A stretch of 64,000 bases of DNA from Rhabdophis nuchalis (taxonomy: Eukaryota; Chordata; Lepidosauria; Squamata; Natricidae). Shown in pieces: positions 45,720 through 58,343 of this stretch; position 1 is the stretch's first letter; the number at the start of each line of letters is the position of its first letter. A model generated the notes under the pieces. The model was not told the DNA's origin. It worked only from the letters and a program-made list of their open reading frames with translations, and made no database searches. The stretch lies in the NCBI GenBank assembly GCA_039707465.1, contig CM077648.1, positions 24,614,119-24,678,118 on the forward strand, written 5' to 3'. A program made the position numbers and the translations under genes.

Positions 45720-46625
45720 GTAGTATAAAACAGGATGGAGAACAATTGGGAGAGATTGTGAATAAATGGCTGAACTATTTACTTCCAGACTGAAAAAATT
45801 CAACACAGTTCAGACTTTATATTTCAATTTATAGTTTAGTAAATTTCTAAAAGTAGATTAAAACAGAATACTTAGATGTTTGTAATATAAGAAAAAAAAA
45901 CATGGATCTGCAGATGGGAATTTCTTCTTATTCTAGTTTCTAGAATTTTAGAATATTAAAGTAGAATGCTAAAGAGAACTTTAGGGTGAGATTTGGAAGA
46001 CTTACTGAGCATGATAAACATGAAATAACAATAGATTGTTAATTTCTGAGTTCAGAGGAATATTCAGTCGTGTGAAACTGGATGGGAAGTATAAACGGGA
46101 AATTGAGGAGAAACTGTATCATTAATATTAAAGGGTTTTTTAAAAGTAATTTTCCATAGGTTGGAGGTAAGTAGCACTCAGCAAAGGTTACCACTGCATT
46201 ATATTTGCAGCCATTTCATTAGAAAGCAAATTTTGAATTTTCACTGTTCTCTGTGGAAGGACATTGAAAATATTTTCAGTTTTGTTCCACTGGAACATGA
46301 CTTACTCAAAATAACCTGCCAAAATATTTTGTGTGGGATTGGTTGTTCCATGTTCCATCACAACACTTTTTTTAAAAAAAATTGTACACAGGAAGAACAA
46401 TATCATACAGCTTCTCAAGTCCCACTGAACCATCCATGTGTAGTCACTACTCATAACAGACAAGCGGGGAATTCAAAAGCTATCTGCTATTTGTGTGTTC
46501 AATATAAAGAAGAGTAGCATCAAACACTTCAAAGAGATTCCCCAACTGTGATACCTTCCTATGTCTAGGAAGAAACAATCGCATGAAGATTTCTCTTTCA
46601 AATATACAATAGTCAAACATGCCAG
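45720..46625. other. PPA2 intron, nothing recognised
   Basis: Unremarkable AT-rich DNA. A 118-codon open frame at 46161-46517 has no recognisable motif. Confidence 0.5.
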
Positions 46626-46626
46626 T

Positions 46627-46801
46627 CTACAGAACAGAGATTCTCAAACTTGGCAACTTTAAGACTTGTGGACTTCAAACTCCCAGAATTCTCCAGCCAG
46701 CAGAGCTTTAAGCTCTCTTAAAGCTCTGCTGGCTGGAGAATTCTGGGAGTTGAAGTCCACAAGTCTTAAAGTTGCTAAGTTTGGGAACCTCTGCTATAGA
46801 A
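46627..46801. mobile_element. Palindromic hAT MITE with 7/8 TSD
   Basis: The element (46635-46793) runs from cagagattctcaaac to gtttgggaacctctg. The centre is extended by an inverted gcagagctttaagctctc segment. The flanks are ctacagaa and ctatagaa. Confidence 0.88.
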
Positions 46802-47056
46802 CATGCCAATCAAGCACTAGATACAAATGTAAAGGATATTCATTCAACTTGTATGGGTGCTTTCCAAGTCCAAACACCATAGTTTATAAGAACATCTATT
46901 AAAACATTTCGAGGGCACCTGTTTAAAAAAAGACAAGCATCTGATATTTGGAAGACATTATGAATGGATCTCTGCTCATACAATGTTTGTTGCAACTTTT
47001 ACTTCCTTTATTTGGAAGCTGATTTACAATCTTCTAGAGTAAAATTTTCTAATTAC

Positions 47057-47110
47057 CTCCATTTTAGCATTTGTCCATCGAGGCACTTCTACAATCATAT
47101 TAAAAACAAC
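47057..47110 (-). CDS. PPA2: PPA2 exon 4
   Basis: The minus-strand acceptor is actag|gtt and the donor is gag|gtaatt. It holds 18 codons in phase 0: VVFNMIVEVPRWTNAKME. The Glu and Arg of VEVPRWTNAKME are conserved in family I pyrophosphatases. It connects directly to IATKEP of exon 5. Confidence 0.96.
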
Positions 47111-47253
47111 CTAGTAGTAGGGGGGAGGAAAGAAAAGTATTTTTTTTAAATACCAAAACAGGTTAACATATAAATTGTACTACACAGCAAAAGCTGTTTT
47201 CTTCTTCAGATCTAGAGATTCTTTATCTTTGTGAGTCACATCTGACGTTTGCA

Positions 47254-47533
47254 AGGTAGAGCAGGGGTGTCAAACTCAATTTCATTGAGGGCTGCATCAG
47301 GCTTTGACCTCGGGGGGCTGGGTGGGTATGGCCAGCTGACATAACTCATGTTGCAAGCACCCATCTCAGGTTCCCTTTTTGTCTGCAACAGCCTCCTGCA
47401 GCACTCTGCCAGCAAAAACAGCTCTGTGGAGGGCCGCTTCACTGATTCCAGGGCGGCCCCTCAGGCCAGATCTGAGCACCCCGTGGGCTTGATCTGGCCC
47501 GTAGGCCTTGAATTTGACACCCCTGAGGTAGAG
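47254..47533. mobile_element. hAT nonautonomous element with perfect TSD
   Basis: The element (47262-47525) runs from caggggtgtcaaactcaatt to cttgaatttgacacccctg, with aggtagag duplicated exactly on both sides. It confirms the family of 41609 and 60752 as hAT. Confidence 0.93.
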
Positions 47534-47994
47534 GGATACAACAACCAAAGAGAAACCTTTCCTGTTCCTAAGTGGTTATTCCTTGTATGTAATTTATATA
47601 TTAAATATTCCATTGCATTATATAATGTCCAGGTTTCAGTAAGAGACAACAATGCCTGGTTTCATGGACTTTATTTTTCTGAACAATTCAGCTATTAATC
47701 TTTTTATGAAAACAAATACTGAGAACAAAAGTGGGCCATCAGATCATATCGGGCATGATAAATGCACAAGTACTTGATGTGGATTAAGCACAATATCACC
47801 ACACATTATCTTGGCAGCAAAATTGGAACTTTGGATTCCAATGGATTGATGAGAGGATGAATATTCTTACAATTCTATTTCTTCTCCCCCCCCCTGTAAA
47901 AAAGAACCAAAGAATGGGCTGAAAAGGTTTCTCTTCATTTCTACAATACACAAAATGCTCAAGAGATCTCTTTTATAAAGCTAGAGGTCACCAT

Positions 47995-48480
47995 TATTCC
48001 TCCATGGCACGGGGCCTAGTTCCGTGCGAGACCGTCTTCTGCCCCACACATCCCTTCGACTGATCCGCTCCCATAGAGAGGATCTTCTCCGGGTGCCGTC
48101 GGCCGGGCATTGCTGGTTGGCGACGCCCAGGGGAAGGACCTTCTCTGTGGCGGGCCCTACCCTCTGGAACGACCTGCCTCCCGAACTCCGTACCACCTCG
48201 GACCTCTGCCTTTTCCGCCAGCGCCTGAAGACACACTTGTTCCATCAAGCCGGCCTAGCGTGACCACCCAATAACGACTGAGTTTTAGTTTACAAATTTT
48301 AATTAGAGGGATTTTAAGATGTTGTTTTAGCACAGGGTTCTTAAGTTTAATTGAGGTTTTAGGATATTATGTATTTGTATATGTATATTGTGTTTTAATT
48401 TCCTGTGCGCCGCCCTGGGTCCTTTTGTAGGAGATAGGTGCGGGATATAAATCAAATAAAACTAAAACTAAACTAAAACT
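47995..48480 (+). mobile_element. L2-clade LINE 3' end
   Basis: It encodes about 79 codons ending in TLWNDLPPELRTTSDLCLFR and QRLKTHLFHQAGLA, followed by 'gccgccctgggtccttttg' and an A-rich tail aaataaaactaaaactaaac. It is 5'-truncated and lies antisense to PPA2. Confidence 0.9.
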
Positions 48481-48622
48481 TCCAAACAATAGGTACCACT
48501 GAAGAGGTTACAGAATTTAAGAAATGATTATAATGTCTTGTTTACCACTAACTTCCATTGATCCAAATTTCTTACTCACAAATCACATTATAAATAATCT
48601 AAAACATGGTCTGCAGTCGCAC

Positions 48623-48667
48623 CTCACTTCCATTGTTCTTTGATCGTTTTGCAGGAACCTCGTCATC
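48623..48667 (-). CDS. PPA2: PPA2 exon 3 (variable linker)
   Basis: The minus-strand acceptor is cacag|gat and the donor is gag|gtgcga. It holds 15 codons in phase 0: DDEVPAKRSKNNGSE. The position and the Lys/Arg-rich content match the PPA2-specific insert (mammalian EENGIPMKKARND), which PPA1 lacks. This small exon helps separate PPA2 from PPA1. Confidence 0.88.
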
Positions 48668-48679
48668 CTGTGCAAGAAA

Positions 48680-49600
48680 TCAATGTAGAAGCAGTGCTCA
48701 TTCATAAATATGTAGATCTAAAATATGATACTAAGCAAAATAGTCTGTCAAAAATTATCAAATTCAAACCTTAAAAAATTAAGTCTGCTACCCTTTTTAC
48801 AACGCATACAAATCATAATTTGTGTAGTATATATTATTAGGTAGTATATTCAACAATGACTAGATTTTACACATGACATCAGACTATGAACTATGATCTA
48901 TAATTCCCAGCAGCTGCATTTCTACAACACACTTAGCTAAAATGAAGGAAGATTTGCTTACATCAAATTTGTAGTAAATGAAGTGATGAAAGCAACTGTG
49001 ATCACTAGCAACTTAGGTGGGGCTGCAAAAATTATTCAAAGCCAATTGGGTTTGCACAGGCAAAAGCAAAGCAGTGTCAGAACTTATTCCCTTTTTGCCT
49101 CAATATCAGACATATGCAGGCAAAATGGGGCAATTCCTTGGAATGAGTCTTGAGAAATTGTGATTGACAGATGGGTTTCTGCCAGATAATAAATTCTGGC
49201 AAGGTATATTGTCTTAATTGGTAGTTCTGAAAAGATTGGAAAAGCACACGTGTTAATAAAGTTAAGGACTACTGATTTTTTTTAAAAATAAATTGCCTTT
49301 CCTCCACTATTTTGACAACAGCATAACAAAATTTAGTTTTTCAAAACAAATATTTCACTGAGTAAAATAAGCAAAAGGAAAGAAAATCAATTTGCTGTAA
49401 TGCGAATAAACATGGCCTGACATGCTATGAAGACTTACACATTTGATTTCTAACATTTTCTAATGTGGGAATATATTTTAGAACCCAATTTTTGCCATAT
49501 AATAGCCTAGGAAGTGGATGCAAATCAGAGATTAATTCACACCTTTGGGGGGTGGGGTGCTGAAGAGTCAGTATTTCAACAAAAGGGTATCTTTCAAATT
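48680..49600. other. PPA2 intron, nothing recognised
   Basis: AT-rich DNA without a repeat that I can identify. Confidence 0.5.
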
Positions 49601-49607
49601 TAATTAC

Positions 49608-49672
49608 CTCATTTGGGTCAGCAAACAGAGGGATGTCATGGAATGGAGAAATGTATTTTCCCTTTGAGTTCT
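49608..49672 (-). CDS. PPA2: PPA2 exon 2
   Basis: The minus-strand acceptor is ttgcag|ag and the donor is gag|gtaatt. Two bases complete the Lys codon begun in exon 1, then 21 codons follow: NSKGKYISPFHDIPLFADPN and E. YISPFHDIPL is the conserved N-terminal block of animal soluble pyrophosphatases. Confidence 0.96.
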
Positions 49673-49835
49673 CTGCAAGAGGAAATAAAATTATATGCAA
49701 ACAGGAAAAAAAACACTGGAGCATTTCAGCTGCTTTCACCTTAAAAGAACTCTCATAGTGTTCAACTGCAGAAACTATTCGTTTAGCTAAAATATACACA
49801 TTAACCATGTTCAAATATATATGTGGGCCATGTTC

Positions 49836-51286
49836 AGACACCACTGGTTTTTTAGAAAGATATAGAAGAATATCAGAAGAAATTGGATAAATTTTGTAAT
49901 GGTGGGAAAAGACCAAGATTAATGAAGAAACTGTGGTATCAAAATCAAAAAGAGGGTGGATTGGGAATTCCCAATCTACTTAATTATTATCGGGCGTATA
50001 ATATTAGAACTGTGATAAAAATACTTAAAGGTGGGGATGGTCATTGGAGAGATTTGGAGTTAAAAGATATTAAGAGATTTGGGTCTACATGGTTCCTAGA
50101 TAGAGCAAAAACAAAAAAGGTAATTAATAGTTATTGGTTAAAGGGGTTGAGCAAAACTTGGAATAAATTTGTTAAAAAATTGATTCTGGATATAACGTTT
50201 TTGGGAAAGACAATTGAAAGTTGGCCGATTAAAACTAATTCAAGTCGGAACAAAGTAATTGAGGATGAAAATATAGGAAATATAGTAGATTGGTTAAAAG
50301 CTTCAGGAACTGAAAGTAGGAAGAAAAAAATAATTCAAAAACTGGAGTTAAATTGGTTTGAAAAAATACAGGTAGAAAAATGGAATATGAAGGTAAGGGG
50401 AATATGTAACATAGATAGAAGTAAAACTAAATTTGAAATTTTAGTATCTCAAATTATTAAGGATGAAGTTGGGTTAAAAGGACTTGTCAGTAAGATATAT
50501 AAGATTATAAATTTTGATGGAAATCCACAAATGGTAATGAAAAGGAATTGGGAAGAAGATTTAAAGATTAAAATATTGGATTTGGATTGGAATGAGAATT
50601 GGAAGAGTCGGATTATGAAGACTTTATCTATAAGGATTAAAGAACATAATTTTAAGGTTGTTTGGAAATGGTATTGGACCCCTTTAAGATTATCACAGGT
50701 AGATAAAAAAATGAGTGATAAATGTTGGAGATGTAATATGGAATTGGGAACTTACGAACATATGTGGTATAAATGTGTGAAAATTAAAAAGTTTTGGCAG
50801 CAATTGGAAACAACGATGTGTAAAATGATGAAAAGAATAATAATATTGAGACCGGAAACTATACTGTTATTGATAATTAATGAACTAGAGTTAACAAAAT
50901 ATGAGAAAGAACTGATTAGAATTATGATTATAATAGGTAGAATTGTAATAGCAAGATATTGGAAAATAGAGGTAAATATTAAAATAGAAGAATGGTATTG
51001 TGAAATGTGGAAATTAGCCTTAAACGATAAAATGACGTGTGATATTAAATTTAGAGAGGGGGTTTATAAAAATGATATTTTTTGGAAGACTTGGAAGCCA
51101 TTTGTGGACTATGCACTTGGAACTTTGGATGTCTCGACGCCTGTACCGAGAGAACGTGGATTTTGGAGATTTTAAAGACAATAGACGACACTTGAAACCA
51201 ACTCTTCCTTTTGTTTTGTACAGCACCGGGTGATATATTGTAAAAATTAAAAAACAAATTAAAAAAAAAAAAGACACCACTGGTTT
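49836..51286 (+). mobile_element. 5'-truncated L1 LINE with 15-bp TSD
   Basis: The element (49851-51271) carries a 430-codon open frame from 49883 (first codons marginal) to the stop at 51173-51175. It is the C-terminal third of L1 ORF2: KLWYQNQKEGGLGIPNLLNY, RLSQVDKKMSDKCWRCNMEL and GTYEHMWYKC. A short 3' UTR and an A tract to about 51271 follow. The duplication agacaccactggttt is exact (49836-49850 and 51272-51286). It lacks the reverse transcriptase core and cannot move by itself. The uninterrupted frame points to recent insertion into PPA2 intron 1, antisense to the gene. Confidence 0.95.
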
Positions 51287-51289
51287 ATT

Positions 51290-52450
51290 GAATTACACAA
51301 AACAAGTTTGAGTCTTCTACCCATGCTCCTTCTTGGCAGAACAAAATCAGGGTATCTTTGATTTACCATGATTTATTGTCTTGTCTAGAATAGCAAACTA
51401 GACTCCAGGCTTAGGGACAGGGCTGGTGCTAGATATTCAGAAGAAACCACAAACACATCCAAACCGATCTTCTGTCATCCTTACAAAATTGAAAGCAAGG
51501 AATGGATAGTGATAACATAATTCAACATGGATCAAGGCAGATTCTAAACTGCTGCACCATCCTTATTATCAGAGATAATACGCATTTCCACCATTCTTGC
51601 CTTTCTATCTGTTCTGTATCTCAACACTATTCCCTCATCACTGTCTTTCATTTCAGGACGCAAAGGAGAGGAAAACGCAATCAAGTTCAGGACTGTGCAA
51701 CTGAATCCACTCCCATATATTCAGCTAAGTGCAGCCACTTGGTGCAGACACCTTTCAACCTTCGCTAGACCTACATTTATGCATGCACAAATATTATTAG
51801 CCTTCATTGGGCCAAAAAAAACCCTATCTCTAAATTGTTATATAGCTGCCGCATGGGAAATATGACATGTGACATTTTGCACCAACTAGTAGTGAAATTT
51901 GAACATATAACTCCGGGCAGACAGGGGTCAACCTGGAGATCTATTTTACACCCCTACACAACCAGAACAAAGGACGCATAGAAGAACTTTAATAATGGAA
52001 GAATGAAGGTTGAAATATTGATTTAATTAAGGAAATTTGAATAACAAAATAGGTGAAAAACATGTTTTTGAATATTATAGTGATATGGGGGGGGGGGGGG
52101 AAGAGTTAAATAGGGATAGAAAAAAAGGGGAATAATTATATATTAATATGTTAAGATGTACAAAAGGACAGAAAGAAGGTTTAGAAATGAAGGATGATAA
52201 TAAAAGGCATGTATAAATAATATGAAATAAAGAAATGTAATATTTAGGAGTAATAGGATCATGTTTATGTGTACTGAAAACGTATGATACCTGGATACCA
52301 CACCATTCACGCATTAATATGTATAAACAATATAAAAAAATAAAAAAATGATTGAAAAACAAAAGAACTTTATTATTCATATCACTAAAGCGAAGAGCGC
52401 TCCAAAAGCAAACGAGCGAACTCAACCGAAACTCGCACTTTCTTCTCCAA
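51290..52450. other. PPA2 intron 1, AT-rich
   Basis: A G run of about 15 lies at 52088-52101, within an A/T-rich stretch. No element or exon was recognised. Confidence 0.5.
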
Positions 52451-52479
52451 GGCACCTGCTTATATTATGCCTCTGCCAA

Positions 52480-53260
52480 TAAAGAAAAGAGACCCGCCTT
52501 CAAGCCCGCTACATTGGACAGACCGGAGCGGGTCCGTACAACGTCATCAAAAAGCGTCACCAGCCAGGGGAAACCCCCTTCGGGCGCGTTCCAAAGGAAT
52601 CCCAGGGCCTCCGCCGCGGGTTCTTCTCCACCGCCGGGAGCTACTTACTAAAATAGAGGCGAAACTCGGACGAATGCAACCGCCCCCTTTGCTCCGTGTC
52701 GTACTCAGCCCGAGCCATGAATCCGCGTGGATATCCGCCGCAACTTAGCGGTCGGCCTTGCAGAAGCCGCGTGGCTGCCTTTCCCCTGCCGGAAACGCTG
52801 CCTTGCTGAGTTGGCCAAGACAGCCGTAGGAGCCAACCCAAAGCGGCACCCGCACGCATGCTTCTGCTCTCCGCTTCTGCGGAGCTAGTCCCTCCTCCGG
52901 CGCGGCGGGTGGAGTTCGAGCATGCCCAGCAAAATCCTCGGGGCTAGCCGCCGCCTGCCTTACTTTCCAATCGAACCAGAACATCCCGGGTAGACCTGCA
53001 AGGAGGGCAGAGTTCGAGGCGTTGCAAAGCGGCGGGAAAGGAAGAGGGAAAGCAGGCAAAGCTGTAGGTGGCGGGGAAAGGTTGGAAACAATTGCGCCTT
53101 TGCGTCGGGTGCGGATAGCTGCGGTCTCTTTCGCCACGCTGGCCTGAGGTTTGCGCGGGTTGCGTGAAACCCAAAAGAAGCCCAAGTCGCCTCTCTCTCG
53201 AGTTGCATTGTGGCGTCCTGACAAGAACTTGTAGACGAAGCATGCGGGAAATAGTTAGTC
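52480..53260 (-). promoter_or_regulatory. PPA2: CpG-rich PPA2 promoter and 5' region
   Basis: This is the only long GC- and CpG-rich stretch in the window (cgcgcg, ccgccgcggg and similar). It covers PPA2 exon 1 and about 400 bp upstream of its ATG. Several open frames on the minus strand are compositional. A TATA-less CpG-island promoter for a housekeeping gene is inferred. The start site was not located. Confidence 0.8.
52649..52859 (-). CDS. PPA2: PPA2 exon 1: mitochondrial leader and start of mature enzyme
   Basis: PPA2 hydrolyses pyrophosphate to phosphate in the mitochondrial matrix, using Mg2+. The ATG is at 52857-52859 (A at -3). The exon holds 70 codons plus one base, with donor tttta|gtaagt; joined to exon 2 it reads FRLYF-K-NSKGKYISPFHD. 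Residues 1-48 are Arg/Leu/Gly-rich with few acidic residues (MRAGAALGWLLRLSWPTQQG ...), as expected for a cleavable matrix presequence. From Met48, MARAEYDTEQRGRLHSSEFR aligns with the start of mature mammalian PPA2 (MALYHTEERG). With the other ten exons and one missing exon, the protein would be about 350 residues, close to the ~334 of mammals. Confidence 0.93.
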
Positions 53261-53261
53261 A

Positions 53262-56200
53262 CTCATAGTACAAGATAACAAGATAAACATGAATAAGAGC
53301 AACATGAAATGGGGACAGTAGGACAGGGACGTTAAGCACGCTGGTAGCTTTTGCACATAGGTAGGTAGGTTAGGTAGGTAGACAACACTTGCTTGAAAGG
53401 CATTCCCCACATATAATGTAAGATTTTATAGGTTGAGAAAGAAACCCTCCTGGCCCCATTTAATCAGGAGTGATATGGTGGGTGATCCATTTGTTTACAT
53501 TCAGATAGTGTACTATGCCATAAACTTTGGCTAATAAACCACACGCTGTTGACTTAACATTGCACTCTAGGTCACTGAAGATGAAGCCAATAGAAAAAGG
53601 TCAACTCTTCTCGCTAAAAGGCAGGACGGAAAGTCTTCCTGGCTTGTGGAGAAAACACTATAGTCTTTTATGCAGCCTTTTAAGGAAAAAACAGAAATCA
53701 AATAAATGAAAGCAATACCATCCTCATCAAGTTTGTCAGAACATACAGCAGTAAGACAGTGGCAGAATAAACTGTACCCAGAGCTGAACTTACTGTATTA
53801 AAATGGAACATTTCCTGAACACTGATCCTTTGGGCCTGGTAGTGCAAACAGTCTTGACTAAATGATATCTGGGCACCATCAAGAGTTTTTCAGCTGACGT
53901 AACTTTGAGGTTTGGTTCCAAAATGTAAGCTTGTAACCGCTGGAAGTACTGTTTGTCCTCAAAAAGGAAGTGGAGAGGGTCTTGTAACATTTGTTGCATA
54001 GATAGGCAGCTGCAGAGATTCTGTTCTCTTGAATGGACAGGTCATTTGTCTCTGGCTGCCAGCATCTACTATTTTATTTTAACTAATTATTTTTTGCAGA
54101 ATATGCTAAATTCCAATTATTTGCAGTTTCCTTTGATGGGACCTGTCAGGGCTGTAAGTAAAGCTCCCTTTGATTTAATTAGGTGGTGACTGCTACAAAT
54201 TGAATTAGTGATTTGGGCAACAATTGCCCTAACTTTCCTATCAGAAAAGTAGTATTGCCAAACAAAAGTATAATTACTCCCATTCAAGGAGAGAAACAGG
54301 AGTTTCAAGTATGTTTTCCACCTTGAATTATATTTATTCTTTAAAAAATGATTATTATTTTTTTTAAGGTGGAAAATTCCAGTTACTCTTGCATATGTAA
54401 CTTAGTTTTACAAGCATTTAATTCTATTAATGACAAAAAAATGAAAAAAAATATAGTAAGGCCACCGAAGAAAAAACAGCCAGCCCGAGTCATTAATCTG
54501 GATCAGGATTTTATCCATACACAATAATTCTATCCAGAACAATTCTGTATCTTCATGAACAGCAAAAAAAGAGCTGTGCAGACTCGGATAAAAATCTAAC
54601 ATCCAAATATATACCTAAACGATGTACTTCAAGTTTGATTTCTCTTCTCTTGAAATTGGATAAATCAAATGAATGCTTGCATGAGAAAGGTTGCACACAA
54701 CAATAATCCAACTCTGTAATACTACATATTATTGCAATAGCTGCTAAACATTGAAGAATATTGTAGTTGTGGACCCGGGAAATGTGTTCAGATCAGGATT
54801 TAAACCTAAAAATTAGGACTTTGGACACAATCTGGTAAAAGGGCTTAAAATACTATGTTTATTAACCTGATAGGTGATAGTATCTATCAGACTGATTATA
54901 AAAAACTAAATCAAGTCATACCTACTGGTAGCTATTACTTGGGACTATGGAACATTAGGAAATTTCAGGGTTAGGCAATTTAAAAAAAAATCTGGGAGCA
55001 AGCAATGGCCAACTGCACTGTATTGTTCTAAAGAAACTCATGAGCGGTCAAAAGTGACTGAAAAGAAATGTCTCCTTTGGGTTTCTGTAGGTCAACGGGG
55101 GAATGTGAAGCAGCTGGCATCCCTTTGCTGTTTCAAAAATGTGTATAGAAATGTATACATACATTCTCTTTCAAGTACAAACACACACTGCATTCTTGCA
55201 AGTGCAGATTTACAGTAATTCAGAAATAAATTTGCATCATCTTTTAATGACTTTGCTTTTTTAGTACTCCTTTCCCAAGGGGTAATTATTATTTTTTCAC
55301 AAGCTCTACAAATAAAATGTTCCAGTAAGTTTTTTGAGGTAATTTGGCCCCCTGTTTCGCTCTGCCTCTCAGCATCTGATGTGTTTCTTTCTTTTGTTGT
55401 TTATTTTGATAATCAGATCACCTGTCTATATATACACAGTACATTCAGTACTTGTATATGGGTAAACATACAAGTCCTTTTTCATAGAGGCCTAAAATAT
55501 ATAGATCACTTCTCCTAGGTACTGTAGACCTTTGCTTGTTTGAGTTTTGTCCTCTGCAAATTTTCAATAGATAATGAAGGCATATCACTTGATAGATTTA
55601 TATGCTGGAGCAGTAGCCTCAAGCAATTAATCCAACAATTAATAAACTCAAATTGAAAACCTTCCTACATCTTAAGAAAATAGAGTTTCATTCTGGAGAG
55701 AGAGGTCTCTCTCTTTATATTTCCATGCTTTATTGGGCTGCCCTGGAACCTTTAATGATCATTAGATATATTTTTTTAATGATGTATCTAATTTTTCAAA
55801 TGGAGTCACCAGATTAGAATTACTTTGAAAAAATAAATGCTTGCATCACACCAAAAGATTATTTTTAATAACAAGCTGTTCCTTTCAAAGAACAAGGAAC
55901 CTTTGGTTTATTCAACAAGCCCTAGAAGCACTATAATGCAGTGGAGATACAGATAAAGATTAGTATAAGGTCATAGAACAATTGCAACTGATAGGCTTCT
56001 AATAGTGTTGCTTAGGAACATATTACCAATATTTTCTATGTGGAGTTTAGCTCCTGCTTCTGCACTTAAGGAGATCCTGTTTTGAACATTTATATAAGCG
56101 TCATCAGTGGGGCAGAAATTAATGGGAGGACAATATATTCTTGCTCATGGATTTATAGTCACACTCTGAAATATGACTATTTTGCAGAAGCCAGTAAACA

Positions 56201-58340
56201 CATTGTTCAGTGTACTGCATCTTATCTTCCATTCCTAGTAATTTGTTTAGCTGGTTAATGGTTATTTTATTACTCTTCCCCAAAGACAAACATCTGTTAT
56301 TTCTGATGTTTTAAGTCCATTTTCTCTACCAGATGATGTTCATTTGTACCTATTCAAGGGTTCACTGTCTGTGCAAAATGGAAATATAATCTTCTATAAA
56401 GATTTATACATACTAGCATGTGCATAAAATAGTAAAATGAGAATTTCCTATTTTCCTATTATATTGGGTTCATTTTTAGCCCAACTCTTGGATCTTATCC
56501 ATGAGAACAAGCCAACATCTTGGAACAATGTTTCCAAAGTGGGAAAGGGGTGTTTATATATATTGGAGTCTATTAAGATGCAAAATAAGGTTAGTTTTGT
56601 TGTTGGCTTTACCTGTTAACTCTTCTTTTTTATAGTATATTAGCTGATAACCCAGCATTGTCCTGGTATTTATTTATAGGGGGGAAATGTCCAGACCAAA
56701 CGTAATTTCTAATGTTGGATTTTCCCCCTTACCAGAGGGAGCCCCCTTGTGGAGTACTGTAAAGCCATTGCCATGGTACCTCCACTGCACTGTACAGTAG
56801 AATCCATTTGAAGGCACAACAGGCTGTATCGTAACAGAACACCCCCCCTCCCAAGGAGTGTTAGGGGTCCTACTGCCAAAGTATTTGTTTCCAGAGAGTA
56901 AGTCATCTGTGTACCAAGTGGTTGAAATTGCTTGAGGCAATCCAGAGTTATGCTGGAAAACACACTATGGCTGTTTTGCTTATTTGTATCCATTTTGTGC
57001 CATTTTTTCATGTGTCCATTTCTATGTCTATACTGATACTGATACTTGTTTCCTTGTACTTGTTGACAAATACATGAATGAATAAATAAATAAACGTCAG
57101 CTATGACCCTGCATAGCCCCATGAGAGTCTGATAGCAACCAATAGAATACATTCTCTTGCCACAGGAACAGGAAGCTCAAGTTCAAAGCCCAGAGAAGGT
57201 ATAAATAGCTCTCATGCTCCATTCCATGTGTTCAGCTACCCAGAATCACACTCTGCTTCACCATTAAATCCTCTTTCCAATCAGACTCCATGTTTCCAGT
57301 GTCTTTTCTTTCTCCGCACTTGGAACTGAACCAGGTGGACATTTCTTCCAACAATTGCTTAAATAAAGGGTTAATACAGGGTGTGAGCCCAGCTTCACTT
57401 AGAGACAAGCTCTGATAAAAAGTTATTTCTGACTGACCCTGAGTATGATTTTACAGCATATTGCTTAAATGCAACAGATGTACCAGACAGTCATTAATAT
57501 TTGTCCATATTTCTACTCCAAAGAGTTCATGCAAATAAGCCTGGAATGATGTGAATACACTTAAAAAACATATTTTGACTGCACTGTTTCACTCCACAGA
57601 TTGTGACTTTCTGACCATCCTCTGCAAACACCCCTGATATGGATGATATAATAGCTAGAATACTGGACACTAGGCTTCTATGTTCTCCCAAACTTCATTG
57701 TCCACCAACAATAAACTTTCAGCCTGACATCTCTTTGCCTCATCCTGCTGAAGCCTCCATTTTTATATGTGTATGCCTCTGTGTGTATATTCTTTTGTAC
57801 ACATCTGGGGGAGTACAGTATATGTTAGAGATAACTGGTAGTGTGTTGCTCACATGCATTTTAATTTATTTTTAACTTAGGCATCAACTGAGATGTGAGA
57901 AATGCTGAGCTCAATTGTGGTCATAAATAGAGAACTACTTGTAATATAAAATGATTGATGATAGAATGCAAATAAAGAGTCCTTCAGGTTGGATGCCACT
58001 CAACATACTACAAAGGAAGAGCTAAGGGTTTTTCAAAGTACTAATGGTGTTTATGGTGTGGTTAGATTAAAGCCTTCAGGCCATCTAGTTACTGACGTTG
58101 CCATACAGGAAAAGAACATCTGAAGCTGCAAAGATAGAATTACAGTAAGAACATGGAATGTAAGAAGGATTCGCGCAAGGAAGCGCAACAGAGCTATAGA
58201 TGAAATGCAAAAACTGCAAAGTCACATTTTTAGGAAAGAACAAATTGAGTTGGACTGGAATTAGACACTTTGTCAGAAAATCACATTGTTTATTACTCAG
58301 ATAAAAAAGGAAGAAAACAGTATTTTACGAATGAAGGTGG
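53262..58340. other. PPA2-ARHGEF38 intergenic region
   Basis: A small (TAGG)n tract lies at 53361-53383. Otherwise this is AT-rich DNA. I found no exon; open frames here are short and lack family motifs. The only named element is the unnamed repeat at 56641-56970. Confidence 0.5.
56641..56970 (+). repeat. Unnamed interspersed repeat, copy 2
   Basis: It starts tagctgataacccagcattg and contains 'taccagagggagcccccttgtggagtactgta', 'gtttccagagagtaagtcatctgtgtacc' and cagagttatgctggaaaaca. It is collinear with the copy at 34617-34972. Confidence 0.7.
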
Positions 58341-58343
58341 ATA

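Noticed and set aside
52745..53262. Several 99-159 codon open frames upstream of PPA2 exon 1
   Set aside because: GC-rich promoter DNA with few stops. They overlap one another in different frames and lack homology; PPA2 exon 1 explains the coding signal.
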